From NCBI GenBank assembly GCA_020721445.1, contig DYMU01000006.1:104876-168875 (forward strand): DNA of 64,000 bases, read 5' to 3'. The notes below the pieces were generated by a model. It saw only the letters and a list, made by a program, of their open reading frames with translations. It was not told the DNA's origin and searched no databases. Of the stretch, positions 1-9,102 are shown piece by piece. The number at the start of each line of letters is the position of its first letter. Position 1 is the stretch's first letter. This DNA comes from Gemmobacter nectariphilus. GTDB lineage: Bacteria > Pseudomonadota > Alphaproteobacteria > Rhodobacterales > Rhodobacteraceae. Made by a program: the position numbers and the translations under genes.

Positions 1-9
1 TGCCCCGGC

Positions 10-603
10 CTAGGGCGCTGGTTCGGGAACCGCATCCGGGGCCGGCGCGGACGTGGTGCCATCGCCCAGAACCGCATCCAGCCGGGCAATGGCCTGTGTG
101 GTGATATCAACCCGATCAAAGCTCAGGATCACGGCAGAACGGTCTATGATCGCCACGGCACCCAACTCTTCCATCAGGCCAGCCAGCACCGGAATACTGG
201 CCTTGAAGAACGCCTGCTGATCTTCTTCGCGACGACGGGTCAGGGATCGGCTCTTGCTGTCTTGCGCGGCGCGCAATTCCTCGACCCGGGTGTCAAACTC
301 TTGGGCAAGGGCGCGAAACTGATCGGCGGGCATGGTGGCCCGGCGCACTGTCAACTGCCGCTCTTCTTCTTCCAGCGAGGCTTCCAGCCGCCGGTTTTCC
401 GCGATCAGCGCCGCCGAAGCCGCCTCAAAGCGCTGTTCGGCCGCTTGCCCCATCAGGGAGCCGGAGAACAACCGCTCACGGTCAAGCGTCGCGAACGACG
501 ATTGCAAGCTTGGCACCGGGTCGACCTGCGCCGGTTCCTGCGCTGCCACGGGGGTCAGAGCGACCGCCACAAGCAGCCCGACCATGCCGCCCGCAGCCCG
601 CAT
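10..603 (-). CDS. skp: OmpH/Skp family periplasmic chaperone
   Basis: A 197-residue OmpH/Skp-type holdase that would escort unfolded outer-membrane proteins across the periplasm to the BAM complex. The first 21 residues form a signal peptide ending VAAQ. The middle (about 60-125) is charged, heptad-like and rich in Glu, Arg and Gln, as expected for the tentacle coiled coils, and the tail is Pro/Ala-rich. The start was placed at the ATG that shares one base with the bamA stop codon (TGATG), so translation is probably coupled to bamA; a longer in-frame extension exists but would remove the signal peptide from the N-terminus. The family call rests on the coiled-coil layout plus position directly after bamA. 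Confidence 0.85.
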   Translation of the reverse strand: MRAAGGMVGLLVAVALTPVAAQEPAQVDPVPSLQSSFATLDRERLFSGSLMGQAAEQRFEAASAALIAENRRLEASLEEEERQLTVRRATMPADQFRALAQEFDTRVEELRAAQDSKSRSLTRRREEDQQAFFKASIPVLAGLMEELGAVAIIDRSAVILSFDRVDITTQAIARLDAVLGDGTTSAPAPDAVPEPAP

Positions 604-2975
604 CAGAACTTCGTCGAGATCGTCAGATCGAAGGACTGTTCCTTGTCGTAGTCTTCTTTTTGCAACGCCTTGGACAGGTTGAACCGCAATGGCCCGATCG
701 GCGCATCCCACAGCACCGACACGCCAACCGAGGCACGGGCATTGAAACCGGTGTCGATGGCCACGCCATTGGCATCCAGCGCCCCGCCGTCCAGCCCCCA
801 GACCGAACCAACATCCATGAACACCCCGCCTGAAACGCCGTATTCTTCGGGCAGGCCCAGCGGGAAATCGGCCTCGAACCGGGCGACGGCAAAGAAATTG
901 CCGCCCAAGGCATCATCGGTCACCGTATCGCGCGGACCGATGCCATTGCCTTCAAAGCCACGGATCTTGCCGTTGCCAAAGTAGCGGTCGGTCAGGCGGG
1001 TCTGATAGCTTCCTACCGATGCAACTGCCCCGGCCTCAAAAATCGCCCGCAAGGTCACGTCTTCATTCAGCACCTTGCGCTCGGCCAGCGCCTGCACTTC
1101 GGTCGAGATATACTTTGCATCGCCGCCCAAGCCGGCGAAATCCTGGCTGAAACGCAGCACCAGCGCCCGGTCCGGGCTAAGCCCGCCCGCACGGGTATCA
1201 TAGGAATAGCTATAGCCGATGGCCGAGATCAGCTCACCCTCGCGCAACGAGTCGGCCTGAATGGTCGGGTTGAACACCGTAACCGGGGGAGCCCCGACAT
1301 TGACGCCGACGTAATCCTTGATGGTGTTTTCCGACAGCCCATAGCGCAGCTCCATCCGGCTGATCTCACCCACCGGGAAAGACAGGCTGGCCGTCAAACC
1401 GGCGCTTGCGGTGTCGTAGATTGCGTCCTGTTGATCGGTCTGGTTGTAAAACGCCCCCAGTGACAGCGACAGGTCACGCCCCAGGAACGCCGGTTCGGTG
1501 ATGCTGATCGACGAGTTGGAGTTGTCGACGCCGGTCGAAAGGTTGACCGCAACGGCCTGACCACGGCCCAGAAAGTTGGTTTCGGAAAAGCCGATGTTCA
1601 GACCAACGCCCGAGTTGACGCCATAGCTGGCACCAAAAGTCAGCGACCCCGTCGGTTGCTCTTCGACGTTCACATCGACCACAACCTGATCGGCGGCAGA
1701 CCCGGGGCGCGCTTCGACATCAGAGCTTGCAAAGAACCCAAGTGCCCGGATGCGTTCTGCCGACTGGCGCAATTCACGCGGGTTGAACGGGTCGCCTTCG
1801 GCGCTGCGGAACTGGCGGCGGATCACCTGATCCAGCGTTGTCGTATTGCCTTCGATGTCGATCCGCTCGACAAAAACCCGCTCGCCCCGCACCAGCGCAA
1901 ACTCGATGTCCAACGTGCCGTCGCGGTCATTGCGGGTGATGCGCGGATCCACCCGGACAAAGTTCAATCCGTTGCGCAGGGCCAGGTTTTCCATCCGGGC
2001 AATGGTGTTTTCAACCACCAGCGGCGAATAGACCACGCCCGGCCGCACCCGTGCCAGCGCCTCATATTCGGCGGCGTCCACTCCGTCCACCTCGGACACC
2101 GTGCTGATGGCACCAAACCGGAACTGGCGGCCCTCGCGCAGCGAAAAGCTGACAAACACCGCATCCCGCTCGCGCGAGACTTCGGCCGAAGAGTCCGTCA
2201 CCTGAATGTCGACATAGCCGCGCGCCAGATAGAAGTCGCGCAGCAGCTGCTTGTCGAGGTCAAGCCGTTCGGCAACATAGGTGTCGCGCTGGATCAGGTT
2301 GCGCAACAGCCCTGCCTGCTTGGTTTCCAGCACCTGCCGCAGGCGACGGTCACTGAAGGCCCGGTTGCCGACAAAGGACAGGCGCTCGATCTCGGTCACG
2401 CGGCCTTCGGTGATCTCGAACGCCAGATCCACCCGGCCACCGCCACGGCGGATCAGCTTGGGGGTGACCGTGGCCGCAATCCGGCCCCGCGCACGATAGA
2501 CTTCGGCGATCAGCGCGGCGTCTGCCTCGGCGGTGCTGGGCGAATAGACCCTGCGCTGCTTTGACCTGATGATTTCGGCAAGTTCCTCATCCTTCAGGCG
2601 CTTGTTGCCTTCGAAGTTGATGGTGCTGACAATGGGGTATTCGGTGACGCGGATCAGCAAGGTGCCGCCCTGGGGCACGATTTCAACCGTCTCGAACAAC
2701 CCGGACCGGACCAGACCCTGATAGGCATCGTTCAGGCCACCCGCCGTCAGCACCTGCCCGCGCTTGATTCCCGCAAAGCCAAGGATCGTGGCATTGTCGA
2801 CCAAAGAGTTGCCTTCGATGGCCACCTGATTGAAGCTGTATTCCTGCGCCGACAGGGGCGTTAAGAAAACCGCCGAAACCGTTGCCGTGGAAAGGAAAAG
2901 CGCGGTCAATACCCGGCTGCGAAAAGGCCACCCGCCAGTCGCGGTTTTCACACGGCCACCCGCTGTATCGTGCAT
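603..2975 (-). CDS. bamA: Outer membrane protein assembly factor BamA
   Basis: Central beta-barrel of the BAM complex, which folds and inserts outer-membrane proteins. The 790-residue length is typical. A signal peptide ends near LSAQ (about residue 43) and is followed by YSFNQVAIEGN, the usual start of POTRA1. Repeated POTRA-type motifs cover about residues 45-380. The C-terminal half is a surface-antigen barrel with aromatic-alternating strands, ending in Phe (STKF), the classical outer-membrane insertion signal. It lies downstream of rseP and a 45-residue membrane protein and overlaps skp by one base. A hairpin with T-run sits upstream at 3097-3125 and a TTGACA-like box at 3033-3038, so bamA-skp may also have its own promoter. 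Confidence 0.97.
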   Translation of the reverse strand: MHDTAGGRVKTATGGWPFRSRVLTALFLSTATVSAVFLTPLSAQEYSFNQVAIEGNSLVDNATILGFAGIKRGQVLTAGGLNDAYQGLVRSGLFETVEIVPQGGTLLIRVTEYPIVSTINFEGNKRLKDEELAEIIRSKQRRVYSPSTAEADAALIAEVYRARGRIAATVTPKLIRRGGGRVDLAFEITEGRVTEIERLSFVGNRAFSDRRLRQVLETKQAGLLRNLIQRDTYVAERLDLDKQLLRDFYLARGYVDIQVTDSSAEVSRERDAVFVSFSLREGRQFRFGAISTVSEVDGVDAAEYEALARVRPGVVYSPLVVENTIARMENLALRNGLNFVRVDPRITRNDRDGTLDIEFALVRGERVFVERIDIEGNTTTLDQVIRRQFRSAEGDPFNPRELRQSAERIRALGFFASSDVEARPGSAADQVVVDVNVEEQPTGSLTFGASYGVNSGVGLNIGFSETNFLGRGQAVAVNLSTGVDNSNSSISITEPAFLGRDLSLSLGAFYNQTDQQDAIYDTASAGLTASLSFPVGEISRMELRYGLSENTIKDYVGVNVGAPPVTVFNPTIQADSLREGELISAIGYSYSYDTRAGGLSPDRALVLRFSQDFAGLGGDAKYISTEVQALAERKVLNEDVTLRAIFEAGAVASVGSYQTRLTDRYFGNGKIRGFEGNGIGPRDTVTDDALGGNFFAVARFEADFPLGLPEEYGVSGGVFMDVGSVWGLDGGALDANGVAIDTGFNARASVGVSVLWDAPIGPLRFNLSKALQKEDYDKEQSFDLTISTKF

Positions 2976-3009
2976 GACAACGCCCCATCCTCAACAAACT
3001 GTTGTGTTG

Positions 3010-3038
3010 TCACTAACTTGAAGCGTCTGACTTGTCAA
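3010..3038 (-). promoter_or_regulatory. Candidate bamA promoter
   Basis: On the minus strand TTGACA (3033-3038) is a perfect -35 hexamer. A weak -10 (TAGTGA, 3010-3015) follows after 17 bases, leaving roughly 30 bases of leader before the bamA ATG. It lies downstream of a hairpin terminator candidate, which would make sense of an independent bamA-skp transcript. The -10 match is poor, so this is tentative. Confidence 0.35.
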
Positions 3039-3094
3039 AGCGTTGCATGTCACGCGGCGCAGCCATGGGCCACACGTTGCAGCTTTGCAGCAAT

Positions 3095-3125
3095 GCAAAA
3101 CGCCAGACCTTTGCCAAGCCTGGCG
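3095..3125 (-). terminator. Hairpin terminator candidate between the 45-aa gene and bamA
   Basis: Reading the minus strand, CGCCAGGCTT pairs with AGGTCTGGCG (two G-T wobbles) around a GGCAA loop and is followed immediately by TTTTGC. This is a plausible intrinsic terminator or attenuator for transcripts coming from rseP, leaving bamA to read-through or its own promoter. Confidence 0.45.
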
Positions 3126-3151
3126 CGAATCCGCAGCAAAGCCTGCGTCAT

Positions 3152-3289
3152 TCAGGGCAGCATGATGGCCTGCCCCAGAAAGGCCCCTGCCAAAAGCCCG
3201 ACGATCACGGTGCCAAGTGTGAAGATCCGGTCGGCATTGATCCAGACCAGAAACGACAAACCCTGATAGCTTTTGATGACCAATTGCAT
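3152..3289 (-). CDS. Small 45-residue single-pass membrane protein
   Basis: A small gene with ATG at 3287-3289 preceded by GAGCGAGGTG about 7 bases upstream, a good Shine-Dalgarno, and a clean TGA. The product has a hydrophilic N-terminus (MQLVIKSYQG...) and one hydrophobic helix at about residues 22-44 (begins IFTLGTVIVG), ending IMLP. It sits in the rseP-bamA gap on the coding strand, and the gap contains no other candidate gene. I do not recognise a named family. Position suggests a role tied to the envelope (RseP or BAM), but that is inference only. It could be skipped by automatic gene callers because of its length. Confidence 0.6.
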   Translation of the reverse strand: MQLVIKSYQGLSFLVWINADRIFTLGTVIVGLLAGAFLGQAIMLP

Positions 3290-3363
3290 AATGACACCTC
3301 GCTCTTCGCATCAGATTTGCAAAAGATTGCGGCCCAAATATGGCATTACGCCACCGTCAGCGG

Positions 3364-4701
3364 TCAGGGGCAGAACAGGTCATTGGTCAGCGCAAACACC
3401 ATCAGCGACAGCAGCAGTGCCAGACCGGCCGCCATCATCATCCGCAACGCGCGCTCGGCCGGGGGTTTGCCGGTCACGGCCTCCCATGCGTAGAACACCA
3501 GATGCCCGCCATCCAGCACCGGCACCGGGAACAGGTTCATCAACCCCACCGCCACCGACAGCATGGCGATGAACCAGACAAAGCTTTCGACGCCTTGGCT
3601 GGCTGCCGCGCCCGAGCTTTCGGCAATGCCGATCGGGCCGCGCAGGTTGCAACTGGAAATCGCGCCGGTCACCATGTGCCACATGCCGGACAGCGACGTG
3701 GTCGTGATCCGCCAGGTCTGCTGGCCCGCAATCCCAACCGCCTCAAACGGGCCGGGGATGCGGGTCAACGGCTCAAAGCCGATACCGCCGTTCAGGCCGA
3801 TCAGCCAGCGGGTTTCAAACCCGCCTTCCGGCAGTGGCAGGTCCATCCGGCGCGGGGTCAGGGTGGTGTCAAAGGTCTGGCCCGCACGCCAGACGTTCAG
3901 GGTCAGGCTGCGCCCGTCGGACGCGCCCACCATGTCGCGCAACTGCGAAAAGCTGGCAATCGGGGTGCCGTCAATGGCAAGGATCACATCGCCTGCCAAC
4001 AACCCGGCGTCAAAGGCCGCCGATTGCGGCTGCACCCCGCCTGCCAGCGCCGGAAAGGGATAGGGGCCGTCAAACGCCACCCGTTGTCCGCCGCGTTCCA
4101 CCACATAGGCAACCGAAGGGCTGGGCGGCAGCGCCTCGGCCACCTTGACCACCGCGGCCAGATCAGGGGTCGGCGTGCCGGCAAGTTCCAGGATCCGGTC
4201 CCCGGCCTGCAACTGCTGGCCCTCAAACGGCAAGGCGGGCATCTTGCCCACGATCGGGTCATCGGTCGCAACCCCTGTCCACAGCACCATGCCGGTAAAG
4301 ATCACCATGGCACTGGCGAAGTTGAACGCAGGCCCCGCCGCCACGGTCAGGGTGCGCGCCCAAAGCGGTGCGCCGTGCATGGTGTGGCGGCGCTCGGACT
4401 CGGCCATGTTGCGGATCGCCGCGCCATCAACGCCCGAGGCCGCGTTGCTGTCGCCCAGAAACTTGACATAGCCGCCAAACGGCAAGGCCGCCACCTGCCA
4501 GCGGGTGCCGCGACGGTCCACCTTCGAATACAGGATCGGCCCAAAGCCCAGGCTGAACACCTCGGCATGAATCCCGGTCCAGCGCCCGACGATGTAATGG
4601 CCGTATTCGTGGATCGCCACGATGATCGAAAGCGCAACAACAAAGGCGATCACAGTCCAGACAAGGCCGCCGAAACTGGGGATAAGGCCGATCAGATCCA
4701 A
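3364..4701 (-). CDS. rseP: RIP metalloprotease RseP (site-2 protease)
   Basis: Intramembrane zinc metalloprotease that cleaves membrane-anchored anti-sigma factors or leftover signal peptides. The 445-residue protein carries the zinc-binding HEYGH at residues 31-35 in the first membrane helix and the third-ligand motif LDGGH at about 396-400 in a later helix, with periplasmic PDZ-like sequence between (GLLAGDVILAIDGTPI). These are the expected hallmarks of the M50B family. It lies between dxr and bamA as in many proteobacteria, 39 bases after dxr, so it is probably co-transcribed with the phospholipid and isoprenoid genes. Confidence 0.96.
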   Translation of the reverse strand: MDLIGLIPSFGGLVWTVIAFVVALSIIVAIHEYGHYIVGRWTGIHAEVFSLGFGPILYSKVDRRGTRWQVAALPFGGYVKFLGDSNAASGVDGAAIRNMAESERRHTMHGAPLWARTLTVAAGPAFNFASAMVIFTGMVLWTGVATDDPIVGKMPALPFEGQQLQAGDRILELAGTPTPDLAAVVKVAEALPPSPSVAYVVERGGQRVAFDGPYPFPALAGGVQPQSAAFDAGLLAGDVILAIDGTPIASFSQLRDMVGASDGRSLTLNVWRAGQTFDTTLTPRRMDLPLPEGGFETRWLIGLNGGIGFEPLTRIPGPFEAVGIAGQQTWRITTTSLSGMWHMVTGAISSCNLRGPIGIAESSGAAASQGVESFVWFIAMLSVAVGLMNLFPVPVLDGGHLVFYAWEAVTGKPPAERALRMMMAAGLALLLSLMVFALTNDLFCP

Positions 4702-4740
4702 GGGGTCTTCCTTTGTTGCTTGTGCCGCCCGAGGGCTGCC

Positions 4741-5931
4741 TTAGGTGTGGCGCGTCTGGCCAAGGGCCACGGCGGCTTCGGTCGCGCGCACCCGTGCAAG
4801 ATGGTCTGCGCCAAGGATGTCCTCAAGGGTCATCACGTCAGTTTCAAGGCAAAGATCGGATGAAAGCCGGGCAAGCGCGGTTTCGACCACGCCCGCCATG
4901 TCCATGAACCCGATTGCGCCGGAAAAGAAGTGGTCCAATGCAATTTCCTTGGCCGCATTGAACGCAGCCCCGGCAAGGCCACGGGTGGCCATCACGTCGC
5001 GGCACAGGCGCAGGGCGGGATAGCGCCCCAGATCGGGCGCACGAAAGGTCAGCGTGGCGATCTGTGCCAGATCCAGCCGCGCCACCGGCAAGGGCGCGCG
5101 CTGCGGCCAGTTCAGCGCATAGCCGATGGAATGGCGCATGTCATGCGCGCCGATATGCGCCATGATCGCGCCGTCCTGAAACCCGACCATCGAATGGATC
5201 AGCGATTCCGGGTGAATGATGACCTCGATCTTGTCGGGATCAATGCCGAAATATTCACGGGTTTCAATGACTTCCAGCGCCTTGTTGAACATGGATGCCG
5301 AATCGATGGTGATGCGCTGTCCCATCGACCAGTTCGGATGCGCAAGCGCCTCGGCCACCGTGGCGCGCGCCAGCGCCTCCATCGGCCAGTCGCGCAAAGC
5401 GCCGCCCGAGGCGGTCAGGATGATGCGTTCGACCGCGGCGATGTCTTCGCCCACCAGCCCTTGAAAGATCGCCGAATGTTCGCTGTCCACCGGCAGGATG
5501 CGGGCGCCATGCTGAGCGGCGGTCGCCATCAGCAAGGGGCCGGCGGTGACCAGGCTTTCCTTGTTGGCCAGCGCCAGCGTGCGGCCATGCCGCAGGGCGC
5601 GCAGGCCGGGCACAAGGCCGGCAGCACCGACAATCGCGCTCATCACCCAATCGGCGGGGCGGTCGGCGGCCTCGGCAATCGCCCCGCTTCCGGCGGCGGT
5701 TTCAATGCCGGTTCCGGCAAGCGCCTCGCGCAGCGCGGGCAGGCAGGCCTCATCGGCGCAGACCGCGATTTCGGCGCGCACGACCCGCGCCATTTCGGCC
5801 AGTCGCGCCACATTGCGCCCGCCGGTCAGGGCCACCGTGCGAAAGCTGTCGGCCCCGCCCGCCCGGCAGATCAGGTCAAAGGTGTTTTCCCCGATAGACC
5901 CGGTGGCCCCGAAAATCGAAATCGACCGCAT
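4741..5931 (-). CDS. dxr: 1-deoxy-D-xylulose 5-phosphate reductoisomerase
   Basis: Second step of the MEP isoprenoid pathway: NADPH-dependent rearrangement of DXP to MEP. The 396-residue chain begins with the dinucleotide-binding motif GATGSIG (8-14). The central domain has the divalent-metal motif VDSEHSAIFQ and the substrate loop SGGALRDW, and a C-terminal helical domain follows. It is four bases from the cdsA stop and upstream of rseP, part of one long minus-strand operon. Isoprenoid supply here is logically linked to uppS two genes upstream. Confidence 0.97.
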   Translation of the reverse strand: MRSISIFGATGSIGENTFDLICRAGGADSFRTVALTGGRNVARLAEMARVVRAEIAVCADEACLPALREALAGTGIETAAGSGAIAEAADRPADWVMSAIVGAAGLVPGLRALRHGRTLALANKESLVTAGPLLMATAAQHGARILPVDSEHSAIFQGLVGEDIAAVERIILTASGGALRDWPMEALARATVAEALAHPNWSMGQRITIDSASMFNKALEVIETREYFGIDPDKIEVIIHPESLIHSMVGFQDGAIMAHIGAHDMRHSIGYALNWPQRAPLPVARLDLAQIATLTFRAPDLGRYPALRLCRDVMATRGLAGAAFNAAKEIALDHFFSGAIGFMDMAGVVETALARLSSDLCLETDVMTLEDILGADHLARVRATEAAVALGQTRHT

Positions 5932-5935
5932 GACG

Positions 5936-6736
5936 TTATTCCCCCATTGGCCCGGGCATCGGCAAGGACGTGACCAGACCCAGCAGCATGATCAGCACCA
6001 CCGCGCCGATCAGTGCATCAAACCGGTCCAGAAAGCCACCATGGCCCGGGATCAGGTTTGAGCTGTCCTTGACCCCGGTCCGGCGCTTGATCCAGCTTTC
6101 CGCGATATCGCCCATCTGCCCGGCAAAGGCTACCAGTGGCGCCAGCACCACCACCAGCCACGAGGCATGACTAAGCGCCACAAACACCAGCGAGACCAGC
6201 ACCGCGCCGACCCAGCCCGCCACAGTGCCCGACCATGTCTTCTTCGGGCTGATCGCCGGCCAGAACTTTGGCCCGCCCAGCATGCGCCCGACGAAATAGC
6301 CCGCCACATCCGACACGATCACGATCGCCACCAGCCACAGGATCGCCGGCATGCCGGGGGTGCGCAATTCGATGAAGCCCCAGCCCGCCACCATGATCGC
6401 GATGCCATAGATCGTGGCAATGCGCCGGTCGCGGCGCGGCGTCAGCGCCAGTGCCAGCCCCGGCAACATCAACAGCGCGGGCGCCAGATCATCGCGCAAC
6501 AGCACCGCCCCGGCCAGACAGGCCGCGGCAATGGCCGCCAACGCAAACGGCGTCGTGCGCTGCCCCGGCGCGGTCATGTTCGCCAGTTCCCAAAACATCA
6601 CCCCGGTCAGGGCAATGACCATGATCAGAAACGGCACCCCGCCAACCCACACATCCGCAACCCCGATGGCCAGCATGAACAGCCCGGAAATCATGCGCTT
6701 GCGCAGATCGGCCCAACGGGCCACGGCTTGGGTCAT
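5936..6736 (-). CDS. cdsA: Phosphatidate cytidylyltransferase
   Basis: Makes CDP-diacylglycerol from phosphatidate and CTP, the precursor of all phospholipids; an integral inner-membrane enzyme. The 266 residues contain about seven to eight hydrophobic segments and the CDS signature near the C-terminus (SWIKRRTGVKD, then PGHGGFLDRFD). The ATG overlaps the uppS stop by four bases (ATGA), so the two are translationally coupled. Confidence 0.96.
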   Translation of the reverse strand: MTQAVARWADLRKRMISGLFMLAIGVADVWVGGVPFLIMVIALTGVMFWELANMTAPGQRTTPFALAAIAAACLAGAVLLRDDLAPALLMLPGLALALTPRRDRRIATIYGIAIMVAGWGFIELRTPGMPAILWLVAIVIVSDVAGYFVGRMLGGPKFWPAISPKKTWSGTVAGWVGAVLVSLVFVALSHASWLVVVLAPLVAFAGQMGDIAESWIKRRTGVKDSSNLIPGHGGFLDRFDALIGAVVLIMLLGLVTSLPMPGPMGE

Positions 6737-7473
6737 CCGGCAGCCACCCCGCCAAAACGCCGTTCCCGCTGACCAAAGCGCGACACGATGCGGGCCAACT
6801 CATCGGGGGTGAAATCGGGCCACAGCGTTGGCGTGAATTCGTATTCCGCGTAAGCGGTCTGCCACAGCAGGTAATTCGAGGTCCGGGTCTCTCCACTGGT
6901 GCGGATCACCAGATCGGGGTCGGGCAGATCGGCGGTGTCCAGATGTGCCGCGATCAGCTCATCTGTCACCTGATCGGGCCGCAGCGCGCCTGCGGCCACC
7001 AGCGTCGCAATGGCGCGGGTGGCGCGCGCAATTTCATCGCGGCCACCGTAATTGATTGCGACGGTCAGGTTCAGCCGGGAAAACGACGCGGTGCGCGCCT
7101 CGATCCCGTCCATCAACCGGCGCAGACGGGCGTCCAGCCGGGTGCGATCGCCGATGAACCGCATCCGCACGCCTTCTGCGGCCAGACGATCGGCCTCGCG
7201 CTCGATATAGCGGGCAAAGATCGTCATCAGACCCACCACCTCTTCGGTGGACCGTTTCCAGTTCTCGGTCGAAAAGGCGTAGATCGTCAGCCAGCGAATG
7301 CCAAGGTCCGGCGCACAGCGCACGATTTCCTTGACCCGCTCGGCGCCCTTGCGGTGGCCGACCAGACGCGGCCAGCCGCGGTTCGTGGCCCAACGGCCAT
7401 TGCCGTCCATGATGATGGCCACGTGATCCGCGCAGCGGGGGGGTGTCGGGTTTGCCGTATCGGAGGAAGCCAA
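6733..7473 (-). CDS. uppS: Undecaprenyl (polyprenyl) diphosphate synthase
   Basis: Cis-prenyltransferase extending farnesyl-PP to the C55 lipid carrier for peptidoglycan and LPS. Signature regions are present: HVAIIMDGNGRWA near the N-terminus (catalytic Asp, phosphate-binding GNGR), AFSTENWKR, and RTSGETRTSNYLLWQ near the C-terminus. The start is uncertain. A TTG at 7473 has AAGGGG seven bases upstream, giving 246 residues. A GTG at 7503 gives 256 residues with a weaker ribosome site. It overlaps cdsA by four bases. Confidence 0.94.
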   Translation of the reverse strand: MASSDTANPTPPRCADHVAIIMDGNGRWATNRGWPRLVGHRKGAERVKEIVRCAPDLGIRWLTIYAFSTENWKRSTEEVVGLMTIFARYIEREADRLAAEGVRMRFIGDRTRLDARLRRLMDGIEARTASFSRLNLTVAINYGGRDEIARATRAIATLVAAGALRPDQVTDELIAAHLDTADLPDPDLVIRTSGETRTSNYLLWQTAYAEYEFTPTLWPDFTPDELARIVSRFGQRERRFGGVAAG

Positions 7474-7561
7474 GCCCCTACCCCTTATTTTGATCCGCGC
7501 CACAGGCCTTCGGCCAGAAATCCATCACCATTCACCGCACCAAGCATCCAAGACGCAGGGC

Positions 7562-8125
7562 TTAGACCTGCATGATCTCGGCCTGTTTGCTGTCAAGCGT
7601 GTGATCGACCAGCTTGATATACTTGTCGGTCATATCCTGAACCTCGCCCTCCCAGAACTTGACGTCATCCTCGGACAAGCCGTCTTTCTGGGCCTTCTTG
7701 ATCTGGTCCATCCCGTCACGGCGCAGGTTGCGCACCGCCACACGGGCATGTTCGGCATATTGCGCGGCGACCTTGGTCAGCTCCTTGCGGCGCTGTTCGT
7801 TCAGTTCCGGGATCGGCAGCATGATGATGGTGCCATTGGTCTGCGGGTTGATGCCAAGACCGGATTCGCGGATCGCCTTTTCCACCTTGTTCACCATGCC
7901 CTTGTCCCAGACGTTGATCGTCACCATCCGGGGTTCGGGCACGTTGACGGTGCCAAGCTGGTTGATCGGGGTCATCTGGCCGTAGGCATCGACCTGAATG
8001 GGTTCCAGCATCGACCCCGAGGCCCGCCCGGTGCGCAGGCTGGCAAATTCGGTGCGCAAGGCGTTGATCGCGCCATCCATCCGGCGCTCAAGATCGGCGG
8101 TATCCAGTTCGAAATCATCTGCCAT
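7562..8125 (-). CDS. frr: Ribosome recycling factor
   Basis: Splits the post-termination 70S complex together with EF-G. Length (187) matches the family. The conserved [20 protein letters not shown] stretch near residues 30-50 and the C-terminal [16 protein letters not shown]...SEDD motif are both evident. It follows pyrH by about 100 bases, the order seen in most bacteria (pyrH-frr-uppS). Confidence 0.97.
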   Translation of the reverse strand: MADDFELDTADLERRMDGAINALRTEFASLRTGRASGSMLEPIQVDAYGQMTPINQLGTVNVPEPRMVTINVWDKGMVNKVEKAIRESGLGINPQTNGTIIMLPIPELNEQRRKELTKVAAQYAEHARVAVRNLRRDGMDQIKKAQKDGLSEDDVKFWEGEVQDMTDKYIKLVDHTLDSKQAEIMQV

Positions 8126-8227
8126 CGTCTTCTTCCTTCGTCTTCCCCATGCGCGGCATAAAGACCTTGGCAGCCTCTATATGCGATGCAAAGCCAGCGG
8201 TATAGCCCCGAGCGTTGCGGCAATACA

Positions 8228-8962
8228 TCAGTCATGCACAAGGGTATAGGTGCCCTGCCCCGCCATGATGCCGCGAAAGCCGCCCGGTTCGTTCAGCGCA
8301 AACACCACCAGCGGCATCCGGTTGTCACGGCACAAGGCGATGGCCGAGGCATCCATCACCTTCAGGTTCCGGCGCAGCACATCGTCATAGCTGATGGCGC
8401 CGTAGCGCTTGGCGTCGGGGTTGGTCTTGGGATCGCTGTCATAGATGCCATCGACATTCTTGCCCATGAAGATCGCCTCGCAGGCCATCTCGGACGCGCG
8501 CAGCGCAGCGGCGGTGTCGGTGGTGAAATACGGATTGCCGGTGCCTGCGGCAAAAATGCAGACGCGCTTTTTCTCAAGGTGGCGCACGGCGCGGCGGCGG
8601 ATATAGGGCTCGCAGACCTGATCCATCGGAATGGCGCTGATCACGCGGGTGAACACCCCGATCGCCTCTAGCGCTGCCTGCATCGCCAGCGCGTTCATCA
8701 CGGTGGCGAGCATGCCCATGTAGTCTGCCGTGGTCCGCTCCATCCCTTGGGCGCTGCCTTGCAGACCACGAAAGATGTTGCCGCCGCCGATCACCATGCA
8801 GATCTCGACGCCAAGGTCATGCACCGCCTTGACCTCGCGCGCGACACGCTCGACCGTGGGCGGGTGCAGGCCATAGCCCTGATCGCCCATCAGCGCCTCG
8901 CCCGAGATCTTCAGCATCACCCGCTTGTATTTGACGTGGCCGTCATGAGCCGTATCGGACAT
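8228..8962 (-). CDS. pyrH: UMP kinase
   Basis: Hexameric bacterial UMP kinase making UDP from UMP and ATP, feeding nucleotide and cell-wall precursor synthesis. The 244 residues include [12 protein letters not shown] near the N-terminus, [10 protein letters not shown] (about 58-67), and the C-terminal nucleotide region with [12 protein letters not shown]. It is the first gene of the minus-strand cluster visible here. The region upstream leads divergently to miaA; rpsB and tsf, often found just upstream, are not present. Confidence 0.97.
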   Translation of the reverse strand: MSDTAHDGHVKYKRVMLKISGEALMGDQGYGLHPPTVERVAREVKAVHDLGVEICMVIGGGNIFRGLQGSAQGMERTTADYMGMLATVMNALAMQAALEAIGVFTRVISAIPMDQVCEPYIRRRAVRHLEKKRVCIFAAGTGNPYFTTDTAAALRASEMACEAIFMGKNVDGIYDSDPKTNPDAKRYGAISYDDVLRRNLKVMDASAIALCRDNRMPLVVFALNEPGGFRGIMAGQGTYTLVHD

Positions 8963-9050
8963 CGGCGTTCCCCGTATTTCGTTTTGCGATTGGACTGCGG
9001 CGCAAAATGTCGCAAAACGGCGGCGGGTTCAACCTGTGACGGATGACGAA

Positions 9051-9100
9051 GTGGGGGTTTCACACCCCCACGCCCCCGTGGGGTATTTTTGCCAAGAGGA
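9051..9100 (+). repeat. Dispersed repeat, class C copy 1 (upstream of miaA)
   Basis: A hairpin (GTGGGGG at 9051-9057 with CCCCCAC at 9065-9071) is followed by CCCCCGTGGGG, then TATTTTTGCCAAGAGGA ending at 9100. The same arrangement recurs at 35184-35228. The purine-rich tail supplies an AGAGGA Shine-Dalgarno-like sequence directly before the miaA start, so this copy may also act as the ribosome-binding site. It is one of eight related copies in the window. Confidence 0.7.
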
Positions 9101-9102
9101 AT

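Noticed and set aside
3340..4863. Long open frame on the plus strand opposite rseP
   Set aside because: Antisense shadow of rseP with no recognisable domain or ribosome site.
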